The translations under genes were made by a program, and so were the position numbers. 64,000 nucleotides of DNA from Nephrocerus scutellatus (Eukaryota > Arthropoda > Insecta > Diptera > Pipunculidae). The DNA is taken from positions 22,372,939-22,436,938 of the forward strand of contig OX352766.1 of the NCBI GenBank assembly GCA_947095585.1. Reading direction: 5' to 3'. Positions 54,040-64,000 of this stretch are shown here, piece by piece (the stretch's first letter is position 1; every line of letters begins with the position of its first letter). The notes below the pieces were generated by a model, which was given only the letters and a program-made list of their open reading frames with translations, was not told the DNA's origin and did not search any database.

Positions 54040-55180
54040 GGTTATTGGGTGTCGGAGATAGATATACGTGTATGCAAAGTTTGAATAAAATCAGGTTTTA
54101 GGAAGTGGGTTAAAAATTTGGTTGTCTGCCACAACAACAAACAAACACATCCGGAAGTAAATACTCGCAGGTGTAGAGAATTTAAAAACGCATTGCACAT
54201 TCATGGCTAATGTAATTCTGTTGTCAAGTTGAACCTATAGTAAAATTTTTAAAATCTTGAGCTGCAGATTTAAGTGCTCACGAAGTGGTTGTTGATGAAT
54301 GTCGATTCATTATAAATACCCATTAATTTGAATAATAAGAATCATCGCATCGAAAATCACAGTAATGTATAAATGATTAAAGACATTTTTATCTATAGGT
54401 ATTTAATACTAAAAAACAACCCATAAAAATTAAAATTGTTCATGTAAATTCTCTAATAGTGGATACATATGTGTGCAAAAATTAAGCCGGGTTAATTTGA
54501 AAAAAAAAACTATTCTCACCGGAGATACACGCGTATGTAAAAATTGAAGAAAATCGGGTTAATTTTTTTAAAAAAGTTTTTGGGGCCCACGACCCCGAGT
54601 TATCCAAAATTGTTTAAAAAAGTGTTGTCCATCGGAGATACACATGTGTATAACATTTGAAGAAAATCGGGATAATTTTTTTAAAAAAATGTATGGGGCC
54701 CCAAGACCCTGGGGCCCGGGGGTCTCCAACGTTTTTACAAAAAGTGTTGTCCATCGGAGATACACATGTGTATAAAATTTTAAGAAAATCGGGTTAATTT
54801 TTTTAAAAAAATGTTATGGAGCCCTTACGACCCTGGGGTCTCCAAAATTTTTACAAAAAGTGTTGTCCATGGAGATACACACGTATGTAACATTTGTAGA
54901 AATTCAGGTTAATTTTTTTTTAATTTTTTGGGGCTCCATGACCCTGTGACCCGGGGTCTCCAAAATTTTTACAAAAAATGTTTTCCATCGGAGATATATA
55001 TTTGTGTAAAATTTTAAGAAAACCGGGTAAATTTTGTAAAAAATTTGTATGGGAGCCCCCCGACCCTGAGGCCCGAAGTGCCCCAAATTTTAATAGAAAT
55101 TTAATAGAGTAACCGGAAATATAAATGTGTGCAAAGTTTCAATAAAATCGGGATTTGGGAAGTGGGTTAAAAATTGATCA
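54040..55180 (+). repeat. Tandem repeat array, ~116-122-bp unit
   Basis: CCATCGGAGATACACATGTG-type starts at 54629, 54751, 54867 (variant) and 54985, with decayed copies at about 54050, 54517 and 55105. Units contain GAAAATCGGGTTAATTTTTT and GGGGCCC-type GC patches. Related solitary pieces occur at 56030-56110, 56265-56340 and about 57535-57600. An outermost motif GACCAGCCAGCCAGCCACGG lies at 55189-55208. Confidence 0.75.
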
Positions 55181-55239
55181 GAAAATCTGACCAGCCAGCC
55201 AGCCACGGGCACGCGAAGTTAATATAGAGAATTTAAAAA

Positions 55240-55840
55240 GAGGTCAGTCCTGCGACTGGCACCGTAGCTCATAATAATTTATAAGCGGATTTAAATATTC
55301 ATAACCACTTATTGTGAGGTGGGTGCATATTGGCGAAGCAAAATCCATATAAAATTTTTCTGTTTCTCACAACTACCACCGCTTCTCACTTTTTTCACTA
55401 CCACCAGTTAGCGCGTTTCTTTCTGTACTGTATTCACTTCTCACAAATACAGCCGATTTTCGTATTTTTTCACTGCATTCGTATACGTACAGTTGGGCTT
55501 TTTATAGAATAAGTTTTGATCACGACAGCACTGTATTAATTTATGCAATGTTAATACATAGAATGAACAGAGCAGAACACCTATTGAAGACGAACAGAGA
55601 CTATACTATTATCACTACGGCTGTGGTCAGAATTTAGCCGCTGCGCAGTCGATTTTTTTACTGCATTTTTATCCGTGCTGATCTGCTTTGGCTGCATAAA
55701 TAAATTTTTAACTAACGTGGAGCATAAACTGCGCAGCGGCTAAATAATTGACCGCAGCCTACTACATACTGCACATGTTTGTTTCGTTCTGCTCGTTCTA
55801 TGAGCTTGATTGTCATTGAGATTTTGTAATTTATAAAATA
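55240..55840 (+). repeat. Dispersed repeat DR fragments
   Basis: CACCGTAGCTCATAATAATT, TTATAAGCGGATTTAAAT and TTATTGTGAGGTGGGTGCAT, then ACAGAGACTATACTATTATC, TGCGCAGTCGATTTTTTTA and ATGTTTGTTTCGTTCTGCTC. Order and gaps differ from the other copies, so this copy is rearranged. Confidence 0.65.
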
Positions 55841-58729
55841 TTAAAAAAAAAGCCGAAAGGGATCATGTAGAGAACCAACGCAGAGCCAACAGAAACTTTA
55901 CTATTACTCATAACATTGAACCTTCTTTACAGAAAGCCAAACTGTCTTGCTCATTGACAATACATGCTTAAAAACTAAAAAAAAACAACCCATAAAAATT
56001 TTGATGTAAATTCTCTAATAGCAGATACAAATTATGTATTTAAAATTTGAAGAAAATCGGGTAAATTTTTTTTTTAAATTTGTATGGACCCTCATGACCT
56101 CGAAGCCGTGGGGGGGGTCTCCAAAATGTATACAAAAAGTTTTGTCCAATACAAACAAACAAACACACGGGCACGCGAAGTTAATATAAAGAATTTAAAA
56201 ATTATAATTTTTGTATTAAACCTCAGCCCCGAACACTTTTTATAAAAAAATTTTGTCGTCGAAGATACACATGTGTGTGAAGGGTTTGAATAAAATTTGG
56301 TTTTAGAAAGTAGATTAAATATAGATCACAAGATTTGGCCAGCCACAAACAAGAAATATACATATCTAGAAAAATACCGTATTGTATTGAAAGAAAATTT
56401 CAGAACCAATTATTCTAAAAACAATTAAGACAAATATACCATGCATTAGAGATTATTATTTGATTTCGTATTATTTATACGTACAATAGGTTTTTGTAAG
56501 TGCAATGATAAGCATAGTGATTTTAATAAGCACTAAACGGCGGACCACCTGTTATATAAAAATAAACAGAGCAGCTCTAGAGAAAGACAAACTGTACGCA
56601 ATCAACGGAACAGTTGGGCTTTCTGTAGAGAAGGTTTTGCCTAATAGTGTAAAAACTAAGAGCATCATCTTGTCGCTTGCCACTTGTGTGTTGTGTCTCT
56701 GCTTCTATTTTTCTTAAACATATTGAATTTTCTCTTTCTAATCACTACTGTATCGTTTCGTTCAAATAAGTTTACAGAATAGAAAAGCAAATGAAATTCT
56801 ATTATCAAGCGAACCTAGAATAAGTTATTACAATTTTATGACCACATTAAAGTGCTGTCGTTACAGAGAAAATGTATTTTAGAATACCATTAGTGTGCTA
56901 CAGGCGAAGGATAAGATTAATTAATAAATAAAAACATAATCTCACATATACTCACACTTCAGTGAATCACAATTTTTCAATTCATAATAAATGAAATAAA
57001 CCAAAACCTTCTCTATAGAAAGCCCAACTCTACGCATACTAATGCTGTATACCAAGACCAAACGCATGTGTGTTTGTGGGATGTGAATACGGTGTACAAA
57101 AAATAAGAAGTCGCAAAGAACGAGAGATGTGGTAGTGGGAAACAGAAATATTTTATATGGATTTTGCTCTTTAGTTGATTACTAAATACAAATACGTTTG
57201 GTCACAATCTAAGCATGTTTCTGTGTACGATCGGAACAGTTGGGCTTCTATAGAGAAGGTTTTGAATAAACAGAGCAGCACTAACACTTACATCGAAATC
57301 AAAACCTTCTCTAGAGAAAGACAAACTGTACGCATACTAATGCAGTTAAAAAATACCAAAATCCATAACCTTCTCTACAGATTGGGATTTCTCAAGAGAA
57401 AGGTTATCGATGAATCGCTTTGAAACGCGCAGGCGCATATTTAAAATCTTTGTTTTTCCTTGGTGCTCTAATTATTATATTTCATCGAAGAGTTATTTGG
57501 CGCGTTCAAAATTTCTAGAAAGTGCTGTTGTCACAGGTAAACATGTATGCAAAGCTTTAATATAATAGGAATTTGGGAGCTGAATTAAAACAGAAAACAT
57601 TTAATACAAATTCAACACACCTCAGGAAGTAACACATCAAATTTACAATATAATAAACAAGATTAGGTAATACACAATAAAAAAAAGGGACATACCTTGA
57701 GAATTAATTTTAGCTTTACTGCTAAGCTTGCTGCTAGATTTCCAGATTTCAGAAAATCGCAGAAAATTGAAATTGGCGGCGTTTTTAATACCAGTGTCCT
57801 TTTTAACTAAATTATATATATATTTTTTTTAATACCAGTGTCCTTTTTCACCAAAATAAATTTTTTTTTTAATTTTTCACGTTTACTCAGTCTAAAATAA
57901 CACCTTTGAAAAGATCTTCACAAACGTATTATGAAAACTGAATGTTTGGCTATAATTGATTTACATTTCAACCAAAACCATCTCTACAGAAAGCCCCACT
58001 GTTCCGGTGATACACAGATGCATGCTTAGAAAAATCCCAAATGTTTGCTATGTATTGATAATCAACCAAAGAGCAAAATCCATATAAAATTTTTCTGTTT
58101 CCCATGCGTTTCTCGCTCTTTGCGACTGCTTATTTTTGTTTTTATTTATTTATTTTATTTTTTCTATAGAGAAGGTTTTGTTCACATCCCACAAACGCAG
58201 ACGCGTTTGGGATTGGTTTAAAACATTAGGATGCGTACAGTTTGGTACAGTTGGGCTTTCTATAGAGAAGGTTTTGTTTCAGCCCAACTTCGGTACCTAA
58301 GTGTTACTGTTAGTGTTATAAAAAGAGAAGTTTTTATATTAATATGAGTGTGACGCAGACGCAGTGTTAGATTAAAGAAACTTTTCTTTTCATTAAAAGC
58401 TGCACACAATTTTTCAATTCATATACATACTCCTTCATAAGAGTCGATTTGTGAAAATTAAATAGAAGTAGAAGAGCAGTTTTGAAACACGCAGGCGCAA
58501 TTAAGTTCGTTTTATTTCTTTTTCTCTTTGTCATTTTATGTTTCGGAAGGCCATGACCGAACACCGGACACCGGTTGTGAGCCAAATATGACGATGATTT
58601 TTATGTAATTTTTATTATGTAATTTGATATAAGAGTTATTAACTCTAATGTTAATTTTTTTTCGTAAAACTCTGCCCCAGATTTTTTTTTGGCTGTCAAG
58701 TTCTTCGTTTCCCCTTCAAAACGACTCTA
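55841..58729. repeat. AT-rich region with a ~35-bp motif in both orientations
   Basis: ACAGTTGGGCTTTCTATAG plus AGAAGGTTTTG, or its complement, occurs near 55491, 55918, 56609, 57001, 57235, 57302, 57970, 58164 and 58246. No ORF can be supported. The motif may be the end of a small element family; full units were not delimited. Confidence 0.6.
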
Positions 58730-59829
58730 CCGTAGAGCTAAAAGAAAACAAAGATCTTGTTGTCTGTGGGACATAAACACGGACGGATATATTAAAAAAA
58801 AATTCTATTCTAACTACAAGTCCTACGACTCGCACCGTAGCTCATCACATACATCATCATCACATCACATTATATATAAATTATTTATAAGCGAATTTTA
58901 ATGTTCATACTTCATAACCACTAAATGTGAAGTTGCTGCATATTGCATATTACTGCCCAAACACAGAAATGCAGCTTTTGGTTTCAACTCATAAAAAATT
59001 TGAGTAGTTTTAAATTAAATTAGAAGAGGAAAGAAGTGAGTACTGAGTAGTGCTGCCCATACTTCGAAATGGTATGGTAAGATTGTCGCTTTTCAAACAT
59101 GCAGGCCAATTATTTCTCATTAAATTTCTTTTGCATTGTTCTCTTATTTCTGTAACTTATAAATAGTAGTATTGTTTTCTGTTACACGACCAAACACGAA
59201 AGCACTCACTCACAATGTTGATAGAAAGAGCAGAGCAGAGCACTGATAGGAAAATAAACAGAGACTATACTATCACTACGGCTGTGGTAAAGAATTAAGT
59301 AGCTTCGCAGCTTGTGCTGCACAAAAAAATGGCAGGCAGTCGGTATGCACGAAATTGCTGCTATATTTTGAACCGACTTACAGTCTGCTTGTAGGGCGAC
59401 AATTTGACATTTACATTTTGCTATTTGCATCCCATTTTAAGTAGCTGCGTAAACTGCGCAGTCGATTTTTCTTTAATGCATTGGCTGAAAAGTGAATTTT
59501 TGACCAACATGCAGCATACACTGCGCAGCGGCTGAATTCTTGACCGCAGCATACTACTGCATATGTTTGTTTCGTTCTGCTCTGCTTGATTGTATGTTAT
59601 TGGAACCACATACATGATAATCAATCACATCACATACAACGAATAAATAATTTATAAGCTGATTTAAATGTTCATAACAATTTATTGTGAGGTGGGTACA
59701 TATTAAATTTATCATATCACTGCACAAACATAGTAATGCAGTAGTAAGAGCTTTTAAAAAAATATGTGCGTGTAATCTTTACGCGCGGTTGGAGTGAAAT
59801 TCTTTGACGTTGTGGCCAATATTACGATT
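58730..59829 (+). repeat. Dispersed repeat DR, most complete copy, with empty CMC site
   Basis: AACAAAGATCTTGTTGTCTG, the CATCATCATCACATCACA tract, then the ~800-bp block shared with 36880-37624. It also has an extra ~190 bp at 59430-59620, related to 55640-55830. TGTGCGTG-TA-ATCTTTACG at 59766-59783 is the uninterrupted version of the transposon target. Confidence 0.8.
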
Positions 59830-60043
59830 AAATTAAAAGGCACGAGTCGCTTGAGAAATTGCTTAGTTCCCGAAATTCCAGACCATAATGATCATTCTCC
59901 AGAATTCCCATAGGAAGAAGTCTTATAGCCGCATATTAGTCCTGCATTCCGAATTTCATTTCAATCGCTTAAGAAATTGCTTTGTTCCAGAAATTCCAGA
60001 CCATAATAATCATATTCAAGAATTTCCATAGCAAGAAGTCTTA
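59830..60043 (+). repeat. 118-bp satellite, first divergent copies
   Basis: GAGTCGCTTGAGAAATTGCT, CCAGAATTCCCATAGGAAG and so on, joined directly to DR as at 44955. Confidence 0.85.
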
Positions 60044-60352
60044 AGCCGGAACTATAATGTAATTTCATCTCTTTACGCTAGTGTCAAAACCCAACGATTA
60101 AATGAGCGAATACAATGAAAATGTATGCTGCGCCCATAATAGCGTTCGCAATACTTTCGTTACTTTGCCAATCGATTAGATGTGCGCTGGCGAGCGCATT
60201 TTCTTAAGAAAACTTGACAGTTGTCATATGTTATTTCGTCGAGGTGACAAAACTACATATTGGTCGGATGAGAAACTTTAGAATCATTGGAAAGCATTTC
60301 GTCGGATTTTGACTTTAACGTAAGGGGGCGAAATTGCATTATAGTTTAGCCT
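60044..60352. mobile_element. 309-bp MITE in a satellite monomer
   Basis: Ends AGCCGGAACTATAATGTAAT and, inverted, AGGCTAAACTATAATGCAAT; imperfect inverted repeats of about 33 bp reaching CTTTACG/CCTTACG. TTA flanks both sides (60041-60043 and 60353-60355), consistent with the TWA duplications of PIF/Harbinger. The satellite resumes in phase afterwards. Confidence 0.7.
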
Positions 60353-63300
60353 TTACAATCGCATCTTAGTCCTACATTCCGAATTTCATGCGAATCGCTT
60401 GAGAAATTGCTTTATTCCAGAAATTCAAGACAATAATGATCATATTCCAGAATTTCCATATGAAGAAATCTTATAGTCACATCTTAGTCCTACATTTCGA
60501 ATTTCATGCGAATCGCTTGAGAAATTGCTTTATTCCAGAAATTCCAGACAATAATGATCATATTCCAGAATTTCCATAGGAACAAGTCTTATGGTCACAT
60601 ATTAGTCCTACATTCCGAGTTTCATACGAATCCCTAGAGAAATGGCTTGGTTCCAAAAATCCCAGACCCTATTGGCCAGATCCCAGAATTTCCATAGGAA
60701 CAAGTCATATAGTCACATATTAGTCCTACATTCCGAGTTTCATACGAATCCCTTGAGAAATGGCTTGGTTCCAAAAATCCCAGACCCAATTGGCCAGATC
60801 CCAGAATTTCCATAGGAACAAGTCTTATAGTCACATATTAGTCCTACATTACGAGTTTCATACGAATCCCTTGAGAAATGGCTTGGTTCCAAAAATCCCA
60901 GACCCTATTGGCCAGGTCCCAGAATTTCCATAGGAACAAGTCCTATAGTCACATATTAGTCCTACATTCCGAGTTTCATACGAATCCCTTGAGAAATGGC
61001 TTGGTCAAAAATCCCAGACCCAATTGGCCAGATCCCAGAATTTCCATAGGAACAAGTCTTATAGTCACATATTAGTCCTACATTCCGAGTTTCATACGAA
61101 TCCCTTGAGAAATGGCTTGGTTCCAAAAATCCCAGACCCAATTGGCCAGATCTCAGAATTTCCATAGGAACAAGTCTTATAGTCACATATTAGTCCTACA
61201 TTACGAGTTTCATACGAATCCCTTGAAAAATGGCTTGGTTCCAAAAATCCCAGACCCTATTGGCCAGATCCTAGAATTTCCATAGGAACAAGTCTTATAG
61301 TCACTTATTAGTCCTACATTCCGAGTTTCATACGAATCCCTAGAGAAATGGCTTGGTTCCAAAAATCCCAGACCCTATTGGCCAGATCCCAGAATTTCCA
61401 TAGGAACAAGTCCTATAGTCACATATTAGTCCTACATTCCGAGTTTCATACGAATCCCTTGAGAATTGGCTTGGTTCCAAAAATCCCAGACCCAATTGGC
61501 CAGATCCCAGAATTTCCATAGGAACAAGTCTTATAGTCACATATTAGTCCTACATTACGAGTTTCATACGAATCCCTAGAGAAATGGCTTGGTTCCAAAA
61601 ATCCCAGACCCTATTGGCCAGATCCCAGAATTTCCATAGGAACAAGTCCTATAGTCACATATTAGTCCTACATTCCGAGTTTCATACGAATCCCTTGAGA
61701 AATGGCTTGGTTCCAAAAATCCCAGACCCAATTGGCCAGATCCCAGAATTTCCATAGGAACAAGTCTTATAGTCACATATTAGTCCTACATTACGAGTTT
61801 CATACGAATCCCTTGAGAAATGGCTTGGTTCCAAAAATCCCAGACCCTATTGGCCAGGTCCCAGAATTTCCATAGGAACAAGTCCTATAGTCACATATTA
61901 GTCCTACATTCCGAGTTTCATACGAATCCCTTGAGAAATGGCTTGGTCAAAAATCCCAGACCCAATTGGCCAGATCCCAGAATTTCCATAGGAACAAGTC
62001 TTATAGTCACATATTAGTCCTACATTCCGAGTTTCATACGAATCCCTTGAGAAATGGCTTGGTTCCAAAAATCCCAGACCCAATTGGCCAGATCTCAGAA
62101 TTTCCATAGGAACAAGTCTTATAGTCACATATTAGTCCTACATTACGAGTTTCATACGAATCCCTTGAAAAATGGCTTGGTTCCAAAAATCCCAGACCCT
62201 ATTGGCCAGATCCTAGAATTTCCATAGGAACAAGTCTTATAGTCACTTATTAGTCCTACATTCCGAGTTTCATACGAATCCCTAGAGAAATGGCTTGGTT
62301 CCAAAAATCCCAGACCCTATTGGCCAGATCCCAGAATTTCCATAGGAACAAGTCCTATAGTCACATATTAGTCCTACATTCCGAGTTTCATACGAATCCC
62401 TTGAAAAATGGCTTGGTTCCAAAAATCCCAGACCCTATTGGCCAGATCCCAGAATTTCCATAGGAACAAGTCCTATAGTCACATATTAGTCCTACATTAC
62501 GAGTTTCATACGAATCCCTTGAAAAATGGCTTGGTTCCAAAAATCCCAGACCCTATTGGCCAGATCCTAGAATTTCCATAGGAACAAGTCTTATAGTCAC
62601 TTATTAGTCCTACATTCCGAGTTTCATACGAATCCCTAGAGAAATGGCTTGGTTCCAAAAATCCCAGACCCTATTGGCCAGATCCCAGAATTTCCATAGG
62701 AACAAGTCCTATAGTCACATATTAGTCCTACATTCCGAGTTTCATACGAATCCCTTGAAAAATGGCTTGGTTCCAAAAATCCCAGACCCTATTGGCCAGA
62801 TCCCAGAATTTCCATAGGAACAAGTCCTATAGTCACATATTAGTCCTACATTACGAGTTTCATACGAATCCCTTGAAAAATGGCTTGGTTCCAAAAATCC
62901 CAGACCCTATTGGCCAGATCCTAGAATTTCCATAGGAACAAGTCTTATAGTCACTTATTAGTCCTACATTCCGAGTTTCATACGAATCCCTAGAGAAATG
63001 GCTTGGTTCCAAAAATCCCAGACCCTATTGGCCAGATCCCAGAATTTCCATAGGAACAAGTCCTATAGTCACATATTAGTCCTACATTCCGAGTTTCATA
63101 CGAATCCCTTGAGAAATGGCTTGGTTCCAAAAATCCCAGACCCTATTGGCCAGATCCCAGAATTTCCATAGGAACAAGTCCTATAGTCACATATTAGTCC
63201 TACATTACGAGTTTCATACGAATCCCTTGAAAAATGGCTTGGTTCCAAAAATCCCAGACCCTATTGGCCAGATCCCAGAATTTCCATAGGAACAAGTCCT

Positions 63301-64000
63301 ATAGTCACATATTAGTCCTACATTACGAGTTTCATACGAATCCCTTGAAAAATGGCTTGGTTCCAAAAATCCCAGACCCTATTGGCCAGATCCCAGAATT
63401 TCCATAGGAACAAGTCCTATAGTCACATATTAGTCCTACATTACGAGTTTCATACGAATCCCTTGAAAAATGGCTTGGTTCCAAAAATCCCAGACCCTAT
63501 TGGCCAGATCCCAGAATTTCCATAGGAACAAGTCCTATAGTCACATATTAGTCCTACATTACGAGTTTCATACGAATCCCTTGAGAAATGGCTTGGTTCC
63601 AAAAATCCCAGACCCAATTGGCCAGATCTCAGAATTTCCATAGGAACAAGTCTTATAGTCACATATTAGTCCTACATTACGAGTTTCATACGAATCCCTT
63701 GAAAAATGGCTTGGTTCCAAAAATCCCAGACCCTATTGGCCAGATCCTAGAATTTCCATAGGAACAAGTCTTATAGTCACTTATTAGTCCTACATTCCGA
63801 GTTTCATACGAATCCCTAGAGAAATGGCTTGGTTCCAAAAATCCCAGACCCTATTGGCCAGATCCCAGAATTTCCATAGGAACAAGTCCTATAGTCACAT
63901 ATTAGTCCTACATTCCGAGTTTCATACGAATCCCTTGAAAAATGGCTTGGTTCCAAAAATCCCAGACCCTATTGGCCAGATCCCAGAATTTCCATAGGAA
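60353..64000 (+). repeat. 118-bp satellite array with higher-order repeats, runs off window
   Basis: About 31 further copies of a 118-bp monomer (TTCCATAGGAACAAGTC, AGTCCTACATTCCGAGTTTC, TACGAATCCCTTGAGAAATG, AATCCCAGACC). The variant CCCTAGAGAAATGG recurs at 60633, 61339, 61575, 62281, 62635, 62989 and 63815. Blocks of 942 bp (8 monomers minus 2 bases) and 354 bp (3 monomers) repeat. The first two copies (to about 60600) resemble the 26-kb satellite and the rest form a homogenised subfamily. ORFs read through it are an artefact of the period. Confidence 0.95.

Noticed and set aside
60634..63662. Repeated 65-74-residue ORFs on both strands in the satellite
   Set aside because: Products of the 118-bp period; same peptide repeats with the monomer and has no gene features.
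60353..64000. CRISPR-like array
   Set aside because: Monomers abut with no distinct spacers; a eukaryotic satellite.

Overview
The window is transposable-element territory from an arthropod genome, most likely a fly. No host gene, tRNA gene or rRNA gene body can be supported. The key clue is the 14-base word TGTCCCTATCTACT, the known target-site duplication of R1 non-LTR retrotransposons in 28S rDNA. It recurs (sometimes with one change) at ten places in the first 34 kb, each time between the 3' end of one R1-like element and the 5' end of the next. No further 28S sequence flanks it, so this is a head-to-tail R1 array in which elements sit on each other's target duplications rather than in an rRNA gene.

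Layout, 1-36 kb: eight larger R1-type units plus several short 5'-truncated ones, all on the + strand. Family A (A1 1-4008, A2 4023-9459, A3 9474-15056, A4 in 18304-25246, A5 34159-36127) has an ORF1 with CCHC knuckles and an ORF2 with endonuclease, reverse transcriptase (RT), RNase H and a terminal Cys/His motif. Family B (B1 15071-15830, B2 15845-18289, B3 25719-34144) is canonical R1 without RNase H. B2 keeps full UTRs and an intact ORF1 but has no ORF2. A third family is seen only as two 180-bp 3' fragments at 25331-25704. A1 and A3 share two identical nonsense codons, and A3 combines an A2-like ORF1 with an A1-like ORF2. The 5' leaders of both families carry a small hairpin whose stem shows paired changes. 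B3 is itself split by a repeat/satellite block, a 540-bp solo LTR and a 2.4-kb RTE-like insertion.

Layout, 36-53 kb: a jockey-like fragment is followed by a dispersed repeat (DR) interrupted by a 7.25-kb DNA transposon (37625-44875). That transposon carries a SAM-domain gene of seven exons and a C2H2/transposase gene of the CMC (CACTA/Mirage) type. Its ends are confirmed by an empty paralogous site at 59773-59774. A 617-bp fold-back element sits in its first coding exon. Then come a decayed Gypsy pol, opposing RT fragments, and a minus-strand Helitron Rep gene (49670-53359) lacking its helicase.

Layout, 53-64 kb: AT-rich non-coding DNA with a ~120-bp tandem repeat, a ~35-bp motif in both orientations, further DR copies, and a 118-bp satellite that runs to the window end with higher-order structure. 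The same satellite occurs beside DR copies at 26.2 and 45.0 kb. The region looks like heterochromatin in which arrays grow by target-site re-use, unequal exchange and nesting. ORF2-deleted elements such as B2 would depend on proteins from intact relatives elsewhere.
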